Source of the DNA: Prochilodus magdalenae
Lineage: Eukaryota; Chordata; Actinopteri; Characiformes; Prochilodontidae
DNA length: 64,000 nucleotides
Direction: 5' to 3'
NCBI GenBank assembly: GCA_024036415.1
Contig: JAMWET010000947.1
Location: 1 to 64,000, forward strand
Shown: one piece after another, positions 23,198 to 35,608 of the stretch
Position numbering within the stretch: position 1 is the stretch's first letter
Layout of the letters: each line of letters opens with the position of its first letter
Program-made: the position numbers and the translations under genes
Notes under the pieces: model-generated
What the model saw: only the letters and a program-made list of their open reading frames with translations
Database searches by the model: none
What the model was told of the DNA's origin: nothing

Positions 23198-24397
23198 ATG
23201 CAAAACCCTCCGGAGAAATTCCCACTGCAGGGTGGAAGAGGCCAAGAGGATGGAACTGTGGTGGTTTCCATTGTTGAACATCCGAAAGATTACATAGTGT
23301 GGTCCATGGCCAGCCTTATCTGCGGAAACCCGTTGTGTCTGGGGCTATGGGCCTTTTATTTCTCAGTAAAGGTGAGTACAACATATCAGAGATTCTCCGA
23401 ATGAATCAGCATGTGGAGATAAGGAAATAGATCTGTTCATTATGTACTGCTCACTGGAAAATCTAAATCCAGTCCGTATATCTGAAGTAGTCGTTTTTGT
23501 AGGTTGTTGTAAGCTTGTTCTAAACTATGTCACTGATTTCCAGAGAGTGTTAAACTGTATTAGGTGACGTTAATAAGTCATCTCACTATTTTGACAGATA
23601 TATAATTCTTTAATTGATTCAGGAATCTTTTTCTCAACAGCCAAATTATCTTCCAGTATAGTAAGATAGTGTGACTGAAATAAGTTCAGTACACTTATAA
23701 GCTTCTAACAATCTCAGAATCGTCTTCTGAAACTGCTGCTTCCTGCTAACTAAGAAAACTAGACCCTGAAGAAGCGATATTTAGTCTGCTATGCAAAATG
23801 TTAGGATTGAAATAGAAATGTATACGTACATGTATAGAGAAACCAGAGGGTAATCTGAAACTCAATCAACTCCTTGTTCCACCACATGGAAAAAGAAAGC
23901 AGTGGGAACCAGGAATTGTCTGCCCTGTTCGTTCTTTGATTCTTACAAGATAAGGTAAGTTAGAAATTAGGTGAAGTTAAATCATATTCTGTGGTTGTCA
24001 ATAGTTTTTTTTTTTTTTTCACCTGATAGAAGACATCCAGGGCACATGCCCAAAAGCCCATGTCTCATGTCTCCCATACCAAAACAACAATCCAAAATTC
24101 CAGAAAATATTTTATCGTCTGTTTAATTTTGATTTATCTCAAAGGTGTCCAGTGGGGTCAAAGTCACTGCTCTGTGCTGGCCTCTGGAGTTCCCCAACAA
24201 CAATCTGTCCAAAGCAGAATCAGAATTTCAAAAACTGTTAGCGGTGCGTTTGCTGAACACATGTGTTAGGAGGCCATGAGTCGTTATGATGTTACATTAG
24301 AGTCCCCTCTGCTGACTAAAATAATCAGGCAACCCCGTTCTCCCTACCGTGAGGTAATTTAGAGATGTATCATAAACAATGTCTTAAACCTGTTTTT

Positions 24398-24438
<41 letters not shown>

Positions 24439-24612
24439 CAGTCCAGGGACCGGAAGATGTTGGGAGATTTGGAGGGAGCAAGATCATATGGATCTACAGC
24501 TCGCTGTATGAACAGAGGGGCCCTCGCTGTCATCACTGTCTGGTTTATATTAGTGTTGGTTTTCATGGTCAACTCGTGGCCTTATAAATACAGATTTCAG
24601 TTCAGAAAATGA
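23198..24612 (+). CDS. IFITM1/3-like protein, copy B (two exons)
   Basis: The exons are 23198-23371 (58 codons, donor AAG|GTGAGT) and 24442-24612 (56 codons plus stop, acceptor TTTCAG). The intron is phase 0 and the protein is 114 residues. CD225 features are an intramembrane helix from DYIVWSMASLICGNPLCLGL (about 31-50), loop SRDRKMLGDLEGARSYGSTARC (59-80), and TM2 VITVWFILVLVFMVNSW. The tail YKYRFQFRK is basic. The GxxxG motif of the loop (GDLEG) and the third Cys are kept, but the first Cys of the mammalian CC pair is Leu. These proteins restrict entry of enveloped viruses at cell membranes; that role is from the family. An upstream in-frame ATG at 23144 would add 18 residues. I prefer 23198 because it has A at -3. 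The unit is duplicated as gene D. Confidence 0.9.
24001..24020. repeat. Poly-T tract in intron of gene B
   Basis: A T run at 24006-24019 lies in intron 1 with counterparts at 36452-36464 in gene D. The run length differs between copies. No function is inferred. Confidence 0.5.
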
Positions 24613-25139
24613 TTTTCACAAAATGTTGTTGTCTCTGTTAGCTTTGCTGAGCAAATTCATTTTGTCAGTGTGAAAAGCTTTTTCTGTTTACCTGATGAAC
24701 ATTTCCCTCTCTGTAACAGGATGCTTTAGAGTTAACAAATACAAAGTAGTGATCTTTCTCTTATTACACTTGCAAGTAATAAAAACACATCACACACTGA
24801 CTGTGTCCCATTACTGTGCCAAGACAAAATAGTCAACTACACAAATCAAAAATTTACTAAAAGGGAAACACTGATTTTTAAATTAGAAGACTTTTGTAAT
24901 TCTGGGCAAAAATCCCTCTCACTCCTGTAGCTGTCAAATACATAGAGAAAAAACCCCATCTCAGTGGCCACCTGCCCAATGTCTCAGTTTTTGAGATCCC
25001 TGCTTGTGGACTAGTCAGCTATTTTGACTGCCATTGTTGTTTTATTTTGTCCATTTTGCACTGAATGTCAGCACATTGTTGTATTAAACTGCTTGTGGTT
25101 AGGCTCAGCCTTATACTCTACCGCGACGGGGAGGGGAGA

Positions 25140-25560
25140 GTTACCACATCATCAGTGACTGGGCTTTGAATAATGGTGTTACAACAGGGCAGAGCAAAAA
25201 CACTCATTACAACAGTCTGTACCTCAACTTACCCAGAGCCTCCCTGTGGGGGCCACTGTATGACAGGATAATGTATTGCAAGCCAGAGACATCCCAGAGA
25301 AGATGTTATTTGCACAAGAAGGCAGAACTTGCTACTTTCGATTTCAGGAAAAACATTCCCACCCACCCTGAAAGAAGGCTCGAGACGTGTCCTGTCCTGT
25401 CCTGCCACAACATAGGCAGAGTTCTTCCAACATGCACTATTCACGTTCTTGGGTACATCATTTCACATGGCCTGTTTCTGTGGGATCTGGGTCAGTGATA
25501 GATGAGGAGCTAGTGGCACCCTCAGGGTATGAGATTATCCAGCCTCACTGAAAGTATCAA
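25140..25560 (+). repeat. Extra copy of the unit 5' flank block downstream of gene B
   Basis: CAGTGACTGGGCTTTGAATA, CCAGAGACATCCCAGAGAAG and CATGGCCTGTTTCTGTGGGA match 10020-10720, 22050-22290 and 37740-38100. It marks a unit boundary: flank without an adjacent exon 1. This suggests that a former copy was lost or that unequal crossing-over occurred here. Confidence 0.6.
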
Positions 25561-25744
25561 CTGACAGGAATTAAACTTGATGGGTAGGTTCGGCTGTGAG
25601 ATGATTCCAACCTAATCGTATTTGGCCTTTTAGTGCCTCATTGCACTGTAGTTCTACAAATTCCTATTGCATGGTCATTAGTGGATTGTGGGAAACCTCT
25701 AAATTGTTTCATTGTTTGGCAGGATGGAAAGTGACTCAGGTTGT

Positions 25745-26161
25745 GTTGTTGCACAAGGCTTGTACATGACCATACATGTCAGTGATCAGACGACTGCGTC
25801 CCTGCAGTTGTAGGTTGCATGTTCAGATGATCCAGTAGACAATAGAAAATGTATAGCCATATTTCATCTTTCAGCTGTGTGATTTCGTTACCCTTGTTTT
25901 CCATGAAATGTCTGAATATCCTTGCACAACTCAAACCATCTCTTTTGTTCCTTTCCACGTCACTTCTGTGTGGTTGGGCACTTTGCCATATTTACAACTC
26001 ATCTCATCATGAAATGACTGAAACTGATGGTGATATAACCCCTTGGCTCTGATTAAAAGAACTGCTTTTGTTGCAGTGCACATCACACGATCCGTTCTCA
26101 GCACTTTACCACAAAGGGCCTTGTGATGTAAAGTACAGTGGCAGGCTGTCAGCTCCAACAC
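25745..26161 (-). pseudogene. hAT-family transposase relic (GTF2IRD2/ZBED-like), copy 1
   Basis: Minus-strand peptides read CHCTLHHKALCGKVL, then IRAKGLYHHQFQSF, then YGKVPNHTEVTW. After a frameshift, ENKGNEIT and (L)DHLNMLNLQLQGRS follow in lower coordinates. These are successive motifs of the hAT-type transposases from which vertebrate GTF2IRD2 and ZBED/EPM2AIP1-like proteins derive. The frame is broken and both ends are missing. A near-identical copy lies at 38512-38938, carried by the segmental duplication rather than by transposition. Confidence 0.72.
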
Positions 26162-26400
26162 GCAGTTCTCCTACCGCATTTTTATTTTTACTCTCCCCAC
26201 CCGTCCGCTCCTATCACTGCACACTGCAGGTACCCCATCCCGTGTGATGTCAGTCCTGTGAGCTTACTCCATGGCAACTTCATGTGCTTCACACATTGAT
26301 CTGCATTAGAGGTAAAAAGGTATTCAAGCTCCCATCTGTCTTGAAAACCTCCGTGTTCACTGTGCCCTTTAATTCAGAAATATACGCACAGGGGATATAC

Positions 26401-26512
26401 AGGTGCTGGTCATAAAATTAGAATATCATGAAAAAGTTGATTTATTTCAGTAATTCCATTTAAAAAGTGAAACTTTTATATTATATTCATTCATTACACA
26501 CAGACTGATATA
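26401..26512 (+). mobile_element. Solo Tc1-type terminal repeat fragment
   Basis: AGGTGCTGGTCATAAAATTA, followed by ATATCATGAAAAAGTTGAT and TTATTTCAGTAATTCCATTT, is a terminal repeat of a common fish Tc1 family. It starts exactly where similarity between the two segmental duplications ends. The next Tc1 derivative is nested against its inner edge. The rest of the element is absent. Confidence 0.55.
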
Positions 26513-27043
26513 CAGGGGTTGGACAATGAAACTGAAACACCTGTCATTTTAGAGTGGGAGGTCTCATGGCTAAATTGGACCAGCCTGGTGGCCAATCTTC
26601 ATTAACTGCACATTGCACCAGTAAGAGCAGAGTGTGAAGGTTCAGTTAGCAGGTAAGAGCACAGTTCTGCTCAAAATACTGCAATGCGCACAACATTATG
26701 GGTGACATACCAGAGTTCAAAAGAGGACAAACTGTTGGTGCACGTCTTGCTGGCGCATCTGTGACCAAGACAGCAAGTCTTTGTGATGTATCAAGAGCCA
26801 CGCTATCCAGGGTAATGTCAGCATACCACCAAGAAGGACGAACCTCCACCAGCATCACGTAGTGACCTGGCCACTATCCTGCAAGAGGAATGGCTTAAAC
26901 CCCTCTGACCACTGTGCAGGACTTGTATATGTCATTCCCAAGACCAACTGACGCTGTATTGGCTGCAAAAGGAGGCCCTACACCATACTAATAAATGACT
27001 GTGGTCTAAAACCAGGTGTTTCAGTTTCATTGTCCAACCCCTG
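26513..27043 (+). mobile_element. Tc1 deletion derivative, 531 bp, TA-flanked
   Basis: The ends are CAGGGGTTGGACAATGAAAC and the inverse GTTTCATTGTCCAACCCCTG, both bordered by TA. The interior keeps a piece of the transposase N-terminus: MGDIPEFKRG, QTVGARLAGASVTKTA and SLCDVSRATLSRVMSAYHQ, a helix-turn-helix region. The catalytic domain is lost, so the element would depend on a transposase from elsewhere. A related copy in the opposite orientation is at 56881-57425. Confidence 0.88.
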
Positions 27044-27830
27044 TATGTGTGTGTGTGTATGTAGGAGTTTATGTATATATTACTTTTTCCCTCTGCTCTG
27101 TACACTACTGAAAAATGCTGGTTTAAATGCCATTTATGACTATATATTTTATCATTTTTCAAAACGTTACTACCAGCTGGTGCAACGGGTATGGGAAGGG
27201 ATGCTATGAGAATGACACGAGAATCAAGACAACCTGTGGGACGTATTTGACAGCAGAGTGGGCCAAACAACCCAGAATCAGAAGGTTACTGCTCATTGAG
27301 GGTCAGCAGTCGAACTCTAGCTGTCCAAGCATAGTGGAATAGACAAGGCTAGCCCAGTTACACATTGATTGAATAGCAATGAAGGTCTCAAATATTACCT
27401 CACCAAATAATGCACAATTCACACACCTGCTTCAGGTGTCTAAAAGACTGCCGTTGTTGTTTTGACCTCTGATTGGCCACCAGATGTGACAAAATTTAAT
27501 ATTAATTTACAGGTTTTTGCTGATAAAGTTCTCAGAATAGTCACAGGGATGAGCACTGCCTAACAGTAAGCCGAGAAATGAGAGGGCTTGAAGACAAGTT
27601 TATAGAGAGGCGCAGGTGTGTGAGGTCAGGCAGCACTCATGACCGTAGCCATTAGACAAGGCTGTTAGACAGGGACGAGGACCCCTGGTGGCTGACTTGG
27701 GTAAGACTTGTGACATTGTCTCTACAAGCCAGATTGGTTTCAAAGCTAATTGATTGTCTGCTGGGTTTATAAGTGGGCCTTGATAACTTCCCAGTTTTTG
27801 CTTCATGTTTTAGGTGAGTGCTTTTACAGT
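27044..27830. other. No gene recognised; upstream region of copy C
   Basis: The first part is unique. A short stretch near 27190-27260 (GTGGGACGTATTTGACAGC) has no recognised domain. From about 27745 the sequence matches the promoter-proximal region of B and D (GCTGGGTTTATAAGTG..). The ISRE seen there has decayed here to AGTTTTTGCTTCATGTTTT. Confidence 0.4.
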
Positions 27831-28004
27831 GCTAGCACCAGCTTCTCCTGAGCCTCTGTAGTCACCCAAGGGGGAGCCACACCTGTTTACATGTCACAAG
27901 ACCTGAAAGCAGTGTGGGTACACTACCCATTACTGAGGATTTGTCATGTACTCCTGTATATGAGCAGATATATCCAGCAGCACAGGACTGATACTGCTAC
28001 AGAG

Positions 28005-28733
28005 ATGCAAAGACCCCCGGAAAATATTCCACTGCGATGTGGCAGAGGCCAAGAGGATGAAACAGTAGTGGTTTCCATTGTTGAACATCCGAAAGATTAC
28101 ATAGTATGGTCCATGGCCAGCATTGTCTGTGGAAACCCGTTGTGTCTGGGGCTATGGGCCTTTTATTTCTCAGTAAAGGTGAGTACAACATATCAGAGAT
28201 TCTCCGAATGAATCAGCATGTGGAGATAATGAACAGAAGAACTGATCTATTTCCTTAAGTCTATTTCTAGTTTGTACTGCCCCCCAATGTATGGGAGAAA
28301 ATCCTAAATCCAGTCCGTATATCTGAAGTAGTCGTTTTTGTAGGTTGTTGTAAGCTTGTTCTAATCTATGTAACTGATTTCCAGACAGTGTTAAACTGTA
28401 TTAGGTGACGTTAATAAGTCATCTCACTATTTTGACAACTGCTGTTTCCTGCTAACTAAGAAAACTAGACCCTGAAGAAGCGATATTTACTCGGCTGTGC
28501 AGGATGTTAAGACTGAAACAGAAATGTATACGTACATGTATAAAGAAACCAGAGGGTAATCTGAAACTCAATCAACTCCTTGGTGCGTTTGTTGAAACAT
28601 TGATAGGAGGCCAGTCGTTATGATGTTACATTAGAGTCCCCTCTGCTGCTTAAAATAATCAGGCATCCCTGTTCTCCCTACAGTGAGGTAATTTAGAGAT
28701 GTATCATAAACAATGTCTTAAACCTGTTTTTAT

Positions 28734-28769
<36 letters not shown>

Positions 28770-28980
28770 TTAGTCCAGGGACCAGAAGATGTTGGGAGAT
28801 TTGGAGGGAGCAAGATCATATGGATCTACAGCTCGCTGTGTCAACAGAGGGGCCCTCGCTCTCATCATTATCGGGTTTATATTAGTGTTGTTTTTTTTTT
28901 TGTTTTTTTTTCAAAATTTTTATTATTTTTTAGAAAATGCAGATATATTACAATGCATTGCAAACAGTAAGCATATCTAA
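28005..28980 (+). CDS. IFITM1/3-like protein, copy C, exon 2 altered by a retroposon insertion
   Basis: The exons are 28005-28178 (58 codons, donor AAG|GTGAGT) and 28774-28980, after an acceptor reading TTTTAG. The intron is phase 0 and only 595 bp. Exon 1 is intact, with DYIVWSMASIVCGNPLCLGL. Exon 2 starts SRDQKMLGDLEGARSYGSTA and keeps the third Cys (STARC). A 138-bp retroposon then enters TM2 after FILVL. The frame runs on through the insert's poly-T as a Phe-rich hydrophobic stretch, then a polar tail ending NSKHI. The protein would be 126 residues, with a replaced C-terminus. It may be a functional variant or a young pseudogene. Family role is membrane-based virus restriction. Confidence 0.7.
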
Positions 28981-29038
28981 ACACACAAACATACAATACC
29001 CTCCGCTGCTTGCATCACGTGACCCCCCATTAGTGTTG
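28881..29038 (-). mobile_element. Short retroposon insertion with 10-bp target duplication
   Basis: ATTAGTGTTG at 28881-28890 is repeated at 29029-29038 and brackets 138 bp that are absent from copies B and D. The insert begins with a long T-rich run, the inverse of a poly-A tail, so it lies antisense to the gene. Its other end reads GACCCCCC. This is the signature of LINE-machinery retroposition of a 5'-truncated LINE or SINE; I do not recognise the family. After the second target copy the ancestral exon resumes (GTTTTAATGGTCAA..). Confidence 0.88.
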
Positions 29039-29239
29039 GTTTTAATGGTCAATGCATTGGCTTACATCAGGGAAAACCGATTTCAATTCAGAAAATGATT
29101 TTCACAAAATGTTGTTGTCTCTGTCTTAACTTTTAATATTTATTTTGTCAGTGTGAAAAGCTTTTTCTGTTTACCTGATGTTTACCTGATTTACCTGAAC
29201 ATTTCCCTCTCTGTAACAGGATGCTGTAGAGTTAACAAA

Positions 29240-30290
29240 TACAAGAAGTGATCTTTCTCTTGTTACACTTGTAAGAATGCAAGTAAGTAAAAGCACATCA
29301 GACACTGACTGTGTCCATTACTGTCCAAGTCAAATAGTCAACTACACAAATAAAAGTTTACTAAAGGGGAACAGTGATTTCTAAATTAGAAGACTTTTTG
29401 TAAAACTGGGCTAAATTCCTCTCAGTGTCCGTCAAGTACATAGAAGAGAACTAGTTTGAACTAGTTTGGTGTGGATCTTGAGGTGTGCTTTGGATCATTG
29501 TCTTGCTGGAAAATCCAAACAATGGCCTGGTTTAAGCTTCCTAGCTGAACCAGTCCGGTTCTGATTTTAAACCTGGATGGAGTCAGTGATACCATGTGTC
29601 TGAAGAGTTGTTCAGGGCCTCAGCACCATAGATCAACCACCAGGATCAGCAATAAAGAATATTTTACAGTCCTGTTTAGTTCATAGTTACCCAGAAAGAG
29701 TACCTGATTGGTGAGATTAAACAGCTTCAGGTTTGTGTTCATATGTGTTTTACTATGCTGGAAGAAGAGCAATGTTACCCTAATGACTTGTAATAGTCTA
29801 AGATAAACAGTAATACTGACACTTTCGGGACAATTTGGTCATTTTCACTTAGGGGTGTGCTAACTTTTGTTGCCAGCAGTTTAGACATTAATGGTTGTGT
29901 GTTGAGTTATTTTGAGCGCGCAGCAAATTTACACTGTTATACAAGCTGTACACTGAATACTTTACATTGTATCAAAGTGTCATATCTTCAGTGTTTTCTC
30001 ATGAAAAGATGCACTTGAGCTCATCGCTTTATACTGGCGACGTGGCTGAAAGAAAACTGCATCAGTGCTTACTCAGTGCTGGAATCTGGGTTCAGGAAAG
30101 CGGAGAATTCCTGGTGAGATGGTAGTATTCTGATCCACTAACTGTGAGCTAATGCATGAACTAACAAACACCAGGACCCCCTACAGATATTACCCCCGAG
30201 TTTATATCTGTAAAATAGGGGTTAGACCAGCAATACTGATACAGTCCCGGTTTGGATTTAGTGAATATTAAGGTAGTTTTAATTCCCATT
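29240..30290 (+). repeat. Deleted copy of the IFITM-unit 3' flank, downstream of gene C
   Basis: 29280-29620 matches 15165-15510, 29640-29810 matches 15775-15940 and 29985-30240 matches 20020-20290. The intervening kilobases with the Tc1 elements are missing. The order is preserved, so this is the same downstream module with internal deletions, or the state before the Tc1 insertions. Confidence 0.65.
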
Positions 30291-30299
30291 CCACCTTAA

Positions 30300-33250
30300 A
30301 TAATGTAGCAGTCATGTTCAGACCAGTGGACCAGCGCTGTGTGGAACAGAAAGTCCAGTACACTGTAAAAAATCTGAACAGTGGTTACTTAAAAAAACTA
30401 TGGCAACAAAGTGACACGTAATATAATTGAGTAGATTTTAATTACTTAAACTTCTATTACAATTTATTGAATAAGTGATCTAAATTTAAGCAAAAAAAAA
30501 ATTGTAAATGCTAATAAAAGCAACAGTTTAAAATTTGTTGGATGTAGTAATAGCACGCCAGTTTTTGAGTTAATTTAACTCAAAAATATTTATTAAAAAC
30601 AAACTGATTTGGATTTACTAAATAAAATACTATGTATACCCTCATTTTAACATTATTTTGTGTATTAAGACACACATACACTGCAAATCCAATTCATTTG
30701 TACAACTTGTATTTTAGATCTATTCAGATTTTTAATCTACCAAATATCATGTTTTGCTGGTGCCTTGGCTTACTTTAATTATATTAACAGATCACCATGT
30801 GTAAAAACTCTAGGTATACAACAGAAATATAACACAGACTAGCAATCTATTTGTCCATCAAGTTGATAAAGGTTCACTTGGAATGTTAAAGCCCAATACA
30901 AATTTATCACAACTGCTCTCTCTCCACATCACTTGTGTTTAAAGCAGGCCCAGAAGATTTTTTATTATTGTTTTTTTTTTTTTTTTATGTTTGCAAGTTC
31001 TTATCCCGTTGGGGCAAAAATATAACAATATTTTGATCGTGCAAAGCATTTTTATTTCTTACAAATATGAAAATGTCAATCACTGACTGAAATCTGTAGA
31101 GCCACGCCAATACAAGGAAACACCATTTACCCTTTTTCTTTTATGCCTTGCTAAAACTGGATTCAGTTAAATCACAAAATCTTTTGTCACAATTCAGTTT
31201 CATCTTACTCTGATTATGGGATTAGCTGAAGGATAATCTGCCAGTTGCTCAATTCATTTAAAACACAGGACAATGATTACACACAAAGTAAACTCATTAG
31301 TTTGGAAAAATGACGTGACAGCCAATTCAATAAAGATTTTTCATTTAGTGTATAACTATTATTCTACACCTGTAATATCACTAATAATTAATCATGCGCC
31401 ATGACAGAAATACATTAAGCTTTTTTTAGTATTTGTTGTAGTTTATTATGTCACATTAAAATGTGTTTATAGAGTTTGGATGATAATTTTCTCAATTAAC
31501 TTTACAAATGTTACATTATTACAACAAGAAAATGTGATTAGTGTCACAAATGTGATTAGTGTAACAAAGACATTAAAGTAAAATGAAAATAAAGTCCGGA
31601 AAGTGCAGTACAACAAACTGTGTATAATTCATTAGGTAACATTTACTGAATGTGGCATCATAGCACATTTAATAATACATAACACATACCTGTTTGATTA
31701 ATTTCTGCCAAAGACTCTTCAAGCATCTGGAAAGAAATAAATATCAGTTAATATCAACTCAGCTGAACAATGTAATTATAATTTAAACCCACATAACAGG
31801 AAACCTATCCTCAATAACTAAACCAACACTAAAATATTACACTTGCTACTTACACATTGTAGATTAATTCATATTAGTTCAAATTCATTTTTCCATACAT
31901 TGCCAATCAAGTGGAAATATCTCACAATTTTGAAAAACTAGTCAGACACGCTTCAGTCAGGAAAGCACAAAACCACAACCCTAGAAACTATGCTAAACGA
32001 GACCTAATAACCATAAGCAGCTGAACCAGGCACAGAAATGTTCACAAAACATGTTATGACCATTACCACATTGCAGTACTACAGCACAGGGCAGGAATGC
32101 TACTGTAGTGTTCTGTGCCACTTCAATAAAATAGTCAAACGACGCCCCAAAGAGTGACAGGAAAAATATGAATTAAGCATTAAACAGATCTAAAACACTG
32201 TATTATGTTGAGTGTTGTTTAGCGCTTCTGCAGCTCAATTCAAACAGGCTTTGTCTGCGCACATCATGTCAGTGATGTTTTTCAATATGTATCTTAGCCA
32301 GCTGGTGTTAGCAGCTAATGAAAACTAGATAGTTTGTTTGGGACCTAGCAGTGGCTTGCATATCTAAGAGAGGCTAGCGGGCTGCTAGAGTGAGGGAAGC
32401 CGCATGTAACGACAAAATACAATACCACAACATGGAGGAAGGTGTATTTTCTGAATCATCCTTCTCAGCCACCCCTACCTTCAGAGTAACAAAGCCTCGA
32501 ATATTCGCTGTTGTTACTGCCGACGCTCCGGAGTCCAGAAAATGCTTTAGGGACAGCCTTACATTATACTGTTAAAAAAAAAAGGCACAAAACTACGCGG
32601 TTACTAAATAAAATGCTGGCGAATTAGGGATATCACAGCACAAGGCTATAACACAGCGACAACACCCATCTAAACAGAGAGAACGAAAGAAAGACTGAAC
32701 ATCTGAGAGCAAGAAAGGTCTTGTTCTACATCTGTTCTAAGTTTCTTAAGGTGGGGCAGGGATGGAAGCTACTCTAAAAATGTTGCTAAATTAGCTGGTA
32801 AAGGAGCATTACATACGGTGTACCACTATGTTGTAGGACGACTCTAAACACAGACATGAGCGGGCTTTTTTAAACTTGAGCTGACCGCCATTTCTACCCG
32901 GTAAACATTTGAACCGTTTGCACCATTGAAACAACGTTGAAATCCCGTATCTGACTATATTTAAACATATTTTAGACATCCACGGAGGACCATTTATAGC
33001 TTAAACTATACAAAAAAACTACAAAACTATCACTATGAAGCTAAATTCTTTGACTTACAGCACACCAAAGTTAAATTATTGGTAAGTTGCAGTAACACAA
33101 CATAATAGGCAGCTGATACAACAACTCGTTAATTCCCTAACAATAATTAAGAAGGTTAGTAAATATTAATTAACCCAGTCCCACTTTTTACAGGATTTAT
33201 TGGATGGTAAGGGCGGCTAGGGTTAGTGTTTAGCCTAGTGTACATCCCTG
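30300..33250. other. AT-rich spacer; no gene recognised
   Basis: It begins near CACTGTAAAAAATCTGAACA (about 30361), which resembles the start of fish miniature DNA transposons. It contains short palindromes such as GAGTTAATTTAACTC near 30567. The longest open frame (32390-32575) is 61 codons with no known domain. I cannot define element ends. The block is absent from the other IFITM units, so it probably represents inserted sequence. Confidence 0.35.
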
Positions 33251-35392
33251 AACGCTTTGTGAGGTTCCTCCAACAGTCCATCATTTATTGCATCTGGACT
33301 CTGCTGAATATCAAGACGTTTCAGATGATGATTAGGACAGGTTACATAGCTCAGTCTTCTCTAGTACCAAAAAGGAGTTCATGAAAAGAGGCTGCACAGG
33401 TAACCACTGGAGAAGGTGATTTGGCAGAAACCAGAAAATGTAAGCTGGTTTGTAAAAAAAAAATCCATATGGTATAACCACAGCCAGGCAGCTTGCAAGT
33501 TTACAGCTATGCAAATAACCCCATAATCCCCCATAAGAAAAACTATGAGATGCATAATAACCTACTCAGTAGAAAAACACCAACCTTTGGTTACCTTTCC
33601 AGGCCTTTCTGGGTGTTCAGGTTTGTGTATTGTGGTTTGCCCTCAAGCTCTATCTAGTCTGTTCTTGTAGGACGCCTGTAAAAAGCAGTTGTAACGTTTG
33701 GGTGATGAGAAGGAACTTGAATAATCTGCTTGTTCAGAGAGAAGAGTTACCACAGCATAAATGGCTTTCACTACTGGTGTTAAAACAGGGCAGAGCTAAA
33801 AACCCATTACAACGGTCTGTACTCCCACTTATGGGGCTCACCCGTATACCACTGTATCACAAGACCCCCCAGTGCCATTATCAGGAGAGTCTATGACTGA
33901 AAGCGAATGTGTCTCTGTGTGAAGGGCACTATTGTGTAATGTAAAGGTGGGCGGTGACTTCTCTGACTTACCCGCTAATGAGAAGTGAGAAAAACTCCAT
34001 GTTATTTGTACGAGGAAGAACTTGTGACTTCCAATTTCAGGAAAATCATTCCCATTCACTCCGATAGACGATTGAGATGTGTATAGATGTGTTTGGGCAG
34101 AGTCCTTCCTGCCTGTGCCTTTCACATTCTTGTGTGGATCATTTGGCATGGTCTGTTTCTGTGGGATCTTGGCCGGTGGTACATGGAAAGCAAGTGACCG
34201 CCTGAATGTTGACTGTGGAGTTCACAGCTCTAACTGGCTTGATAATTAATGATATGTTGTGTTTTGATCAGACCACAAAGAGGATGTCAACAATGATTGA
34301 CAAATCTGTTATTGAGACAGAGAGAATCTATTAAGTAGCTTTGTAACTAGTAGTCAGGTTAAAGGATATCAGCATGTGTCCTTATTACAAGTGTATCAGA
34401 AGCCAACCTTAACCAAGGTTAAATTAAACATTGTATCAGAAGACCATCAGGATCTTGCTGAACACTTCCAGGGATTTGTTGTGATATAAGCTCTTTTATC
34501 CCTTGTGCAATCATGTTGTTGAATAAGAGGGATAAATGAATATTAGATTTACTGTTTGCTCGTCCATTTGCTCTCTTTGACCTGTAAAGGTTTTGGTATT
34601 TTAGTTGAATTGTGTTATTGTTGTTAGTGTTTGTTATTAATGATAGTAACTGCTTGCAAATCAGGTATTTCCTTGAGAGATACTGAAAGACTGAACTGAC
34701 CTAAACTGAACAAACTGTAAGAACACCAGTCTCTGCAGGCCATTTCCAATTTACACACTTCATTAAAATGATAAATTGTTTTTAAGGTGAGATCATCCTA
34801 TGAGTGGTTAACATGCGGAGTACCAGTGCCTGGGCTGCAGCCCATTATTCTCTTTGTCTCTGTACTGTCAGATACTGACACTGGGTGATTGCTGGATCCT
34901 GGTTGGGCAAATTGTTTTTGTCACAGAGCGGACCCTGGCAGTGTTGAGGGATCCATGTGCAGGGTAACTTTAATAACAGGTGGCCTAAAGAATAAGAGTC
35001 TAAAACAGGGCAATACAGGTCGGTAAAACCAGTATTTCATTAGTGGAAAAAGAATAACAAAGCCAAAACACAGTCCAAATAAATAATAGTTCTAAAGCAA
35101 GCAATAGAGTAAGAAACAGAACTTCGCTAATAAACAAATGGCTGAATAGTTTCAGAAATGAAAACTGCTTTACAGTGAGCTGAGAACTGAACGGGCCTGA
35201 AGAAGGGATCGTGATGAGACATGGATGGGTAAGATCCGGTTGTATTCGCAAAAGCTCCAGGGGACTCGGGGGACAAGGACCTCTCGTGGCTCAAGTAAGA
35301 CTTGTGACATTCAGTCTTTCCATTAAGCCAGATCAGCTACAGAACTGATTTATTCTCTGCTGGGTTTATAAGTGAACTCTGATAACTGCTAG

Positions 35393-35480
35393 GTTTCTGT
35401 TTCACTTTTACAGTGCTAAGACCGGTACCTCTTGAACCTCTGTAGTCACCCAATAAGAAACCACTTCTTCTGTTTAAAAT
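35393..35480 (+). promoter_or_regulatory. Putative interferon-responsive promoter of gene D
   Basis: TTTCTGTTTCACTTTT at about 35394-35409 is the same ISRE-like motif as in B, with TTTAAAATATG downstream near 35470-35480. It lies about 200 bp upstream of the ATG at 35609. Confidence 0.5.
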
Positions 35481-35608
35481 ATGTCACGAGGCCCGTCTCC
35501 TGATAGGAGTGTTGGCACATGAGCGTGGATTTGTCATAACCTGCACTCCTGTACATGAGCAGACATATCCAGCATATCCAGCAGCACAGGACTGATACTG
35601 CTACAGAG

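Larger units (their letters stand above)
21500..26400 (+). repeat. Segmental duplication, copy 1 (gene B unit)
   Basis: From AAAAATCCATATGGTATAA near 21503 to CAGGGGATAT near 26395, this block is nearly identical by eye to about 33460-39172. The matching includes gene B versus D, their introns and flanks, and the minus-strand hAT relic. The second copy has extra sequence near 34530-35080 and 36240-36720, which accounts for its greater length. The high similarity of introns and spacers as well as exons points to a recent duplication. Confidence 0.85.
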
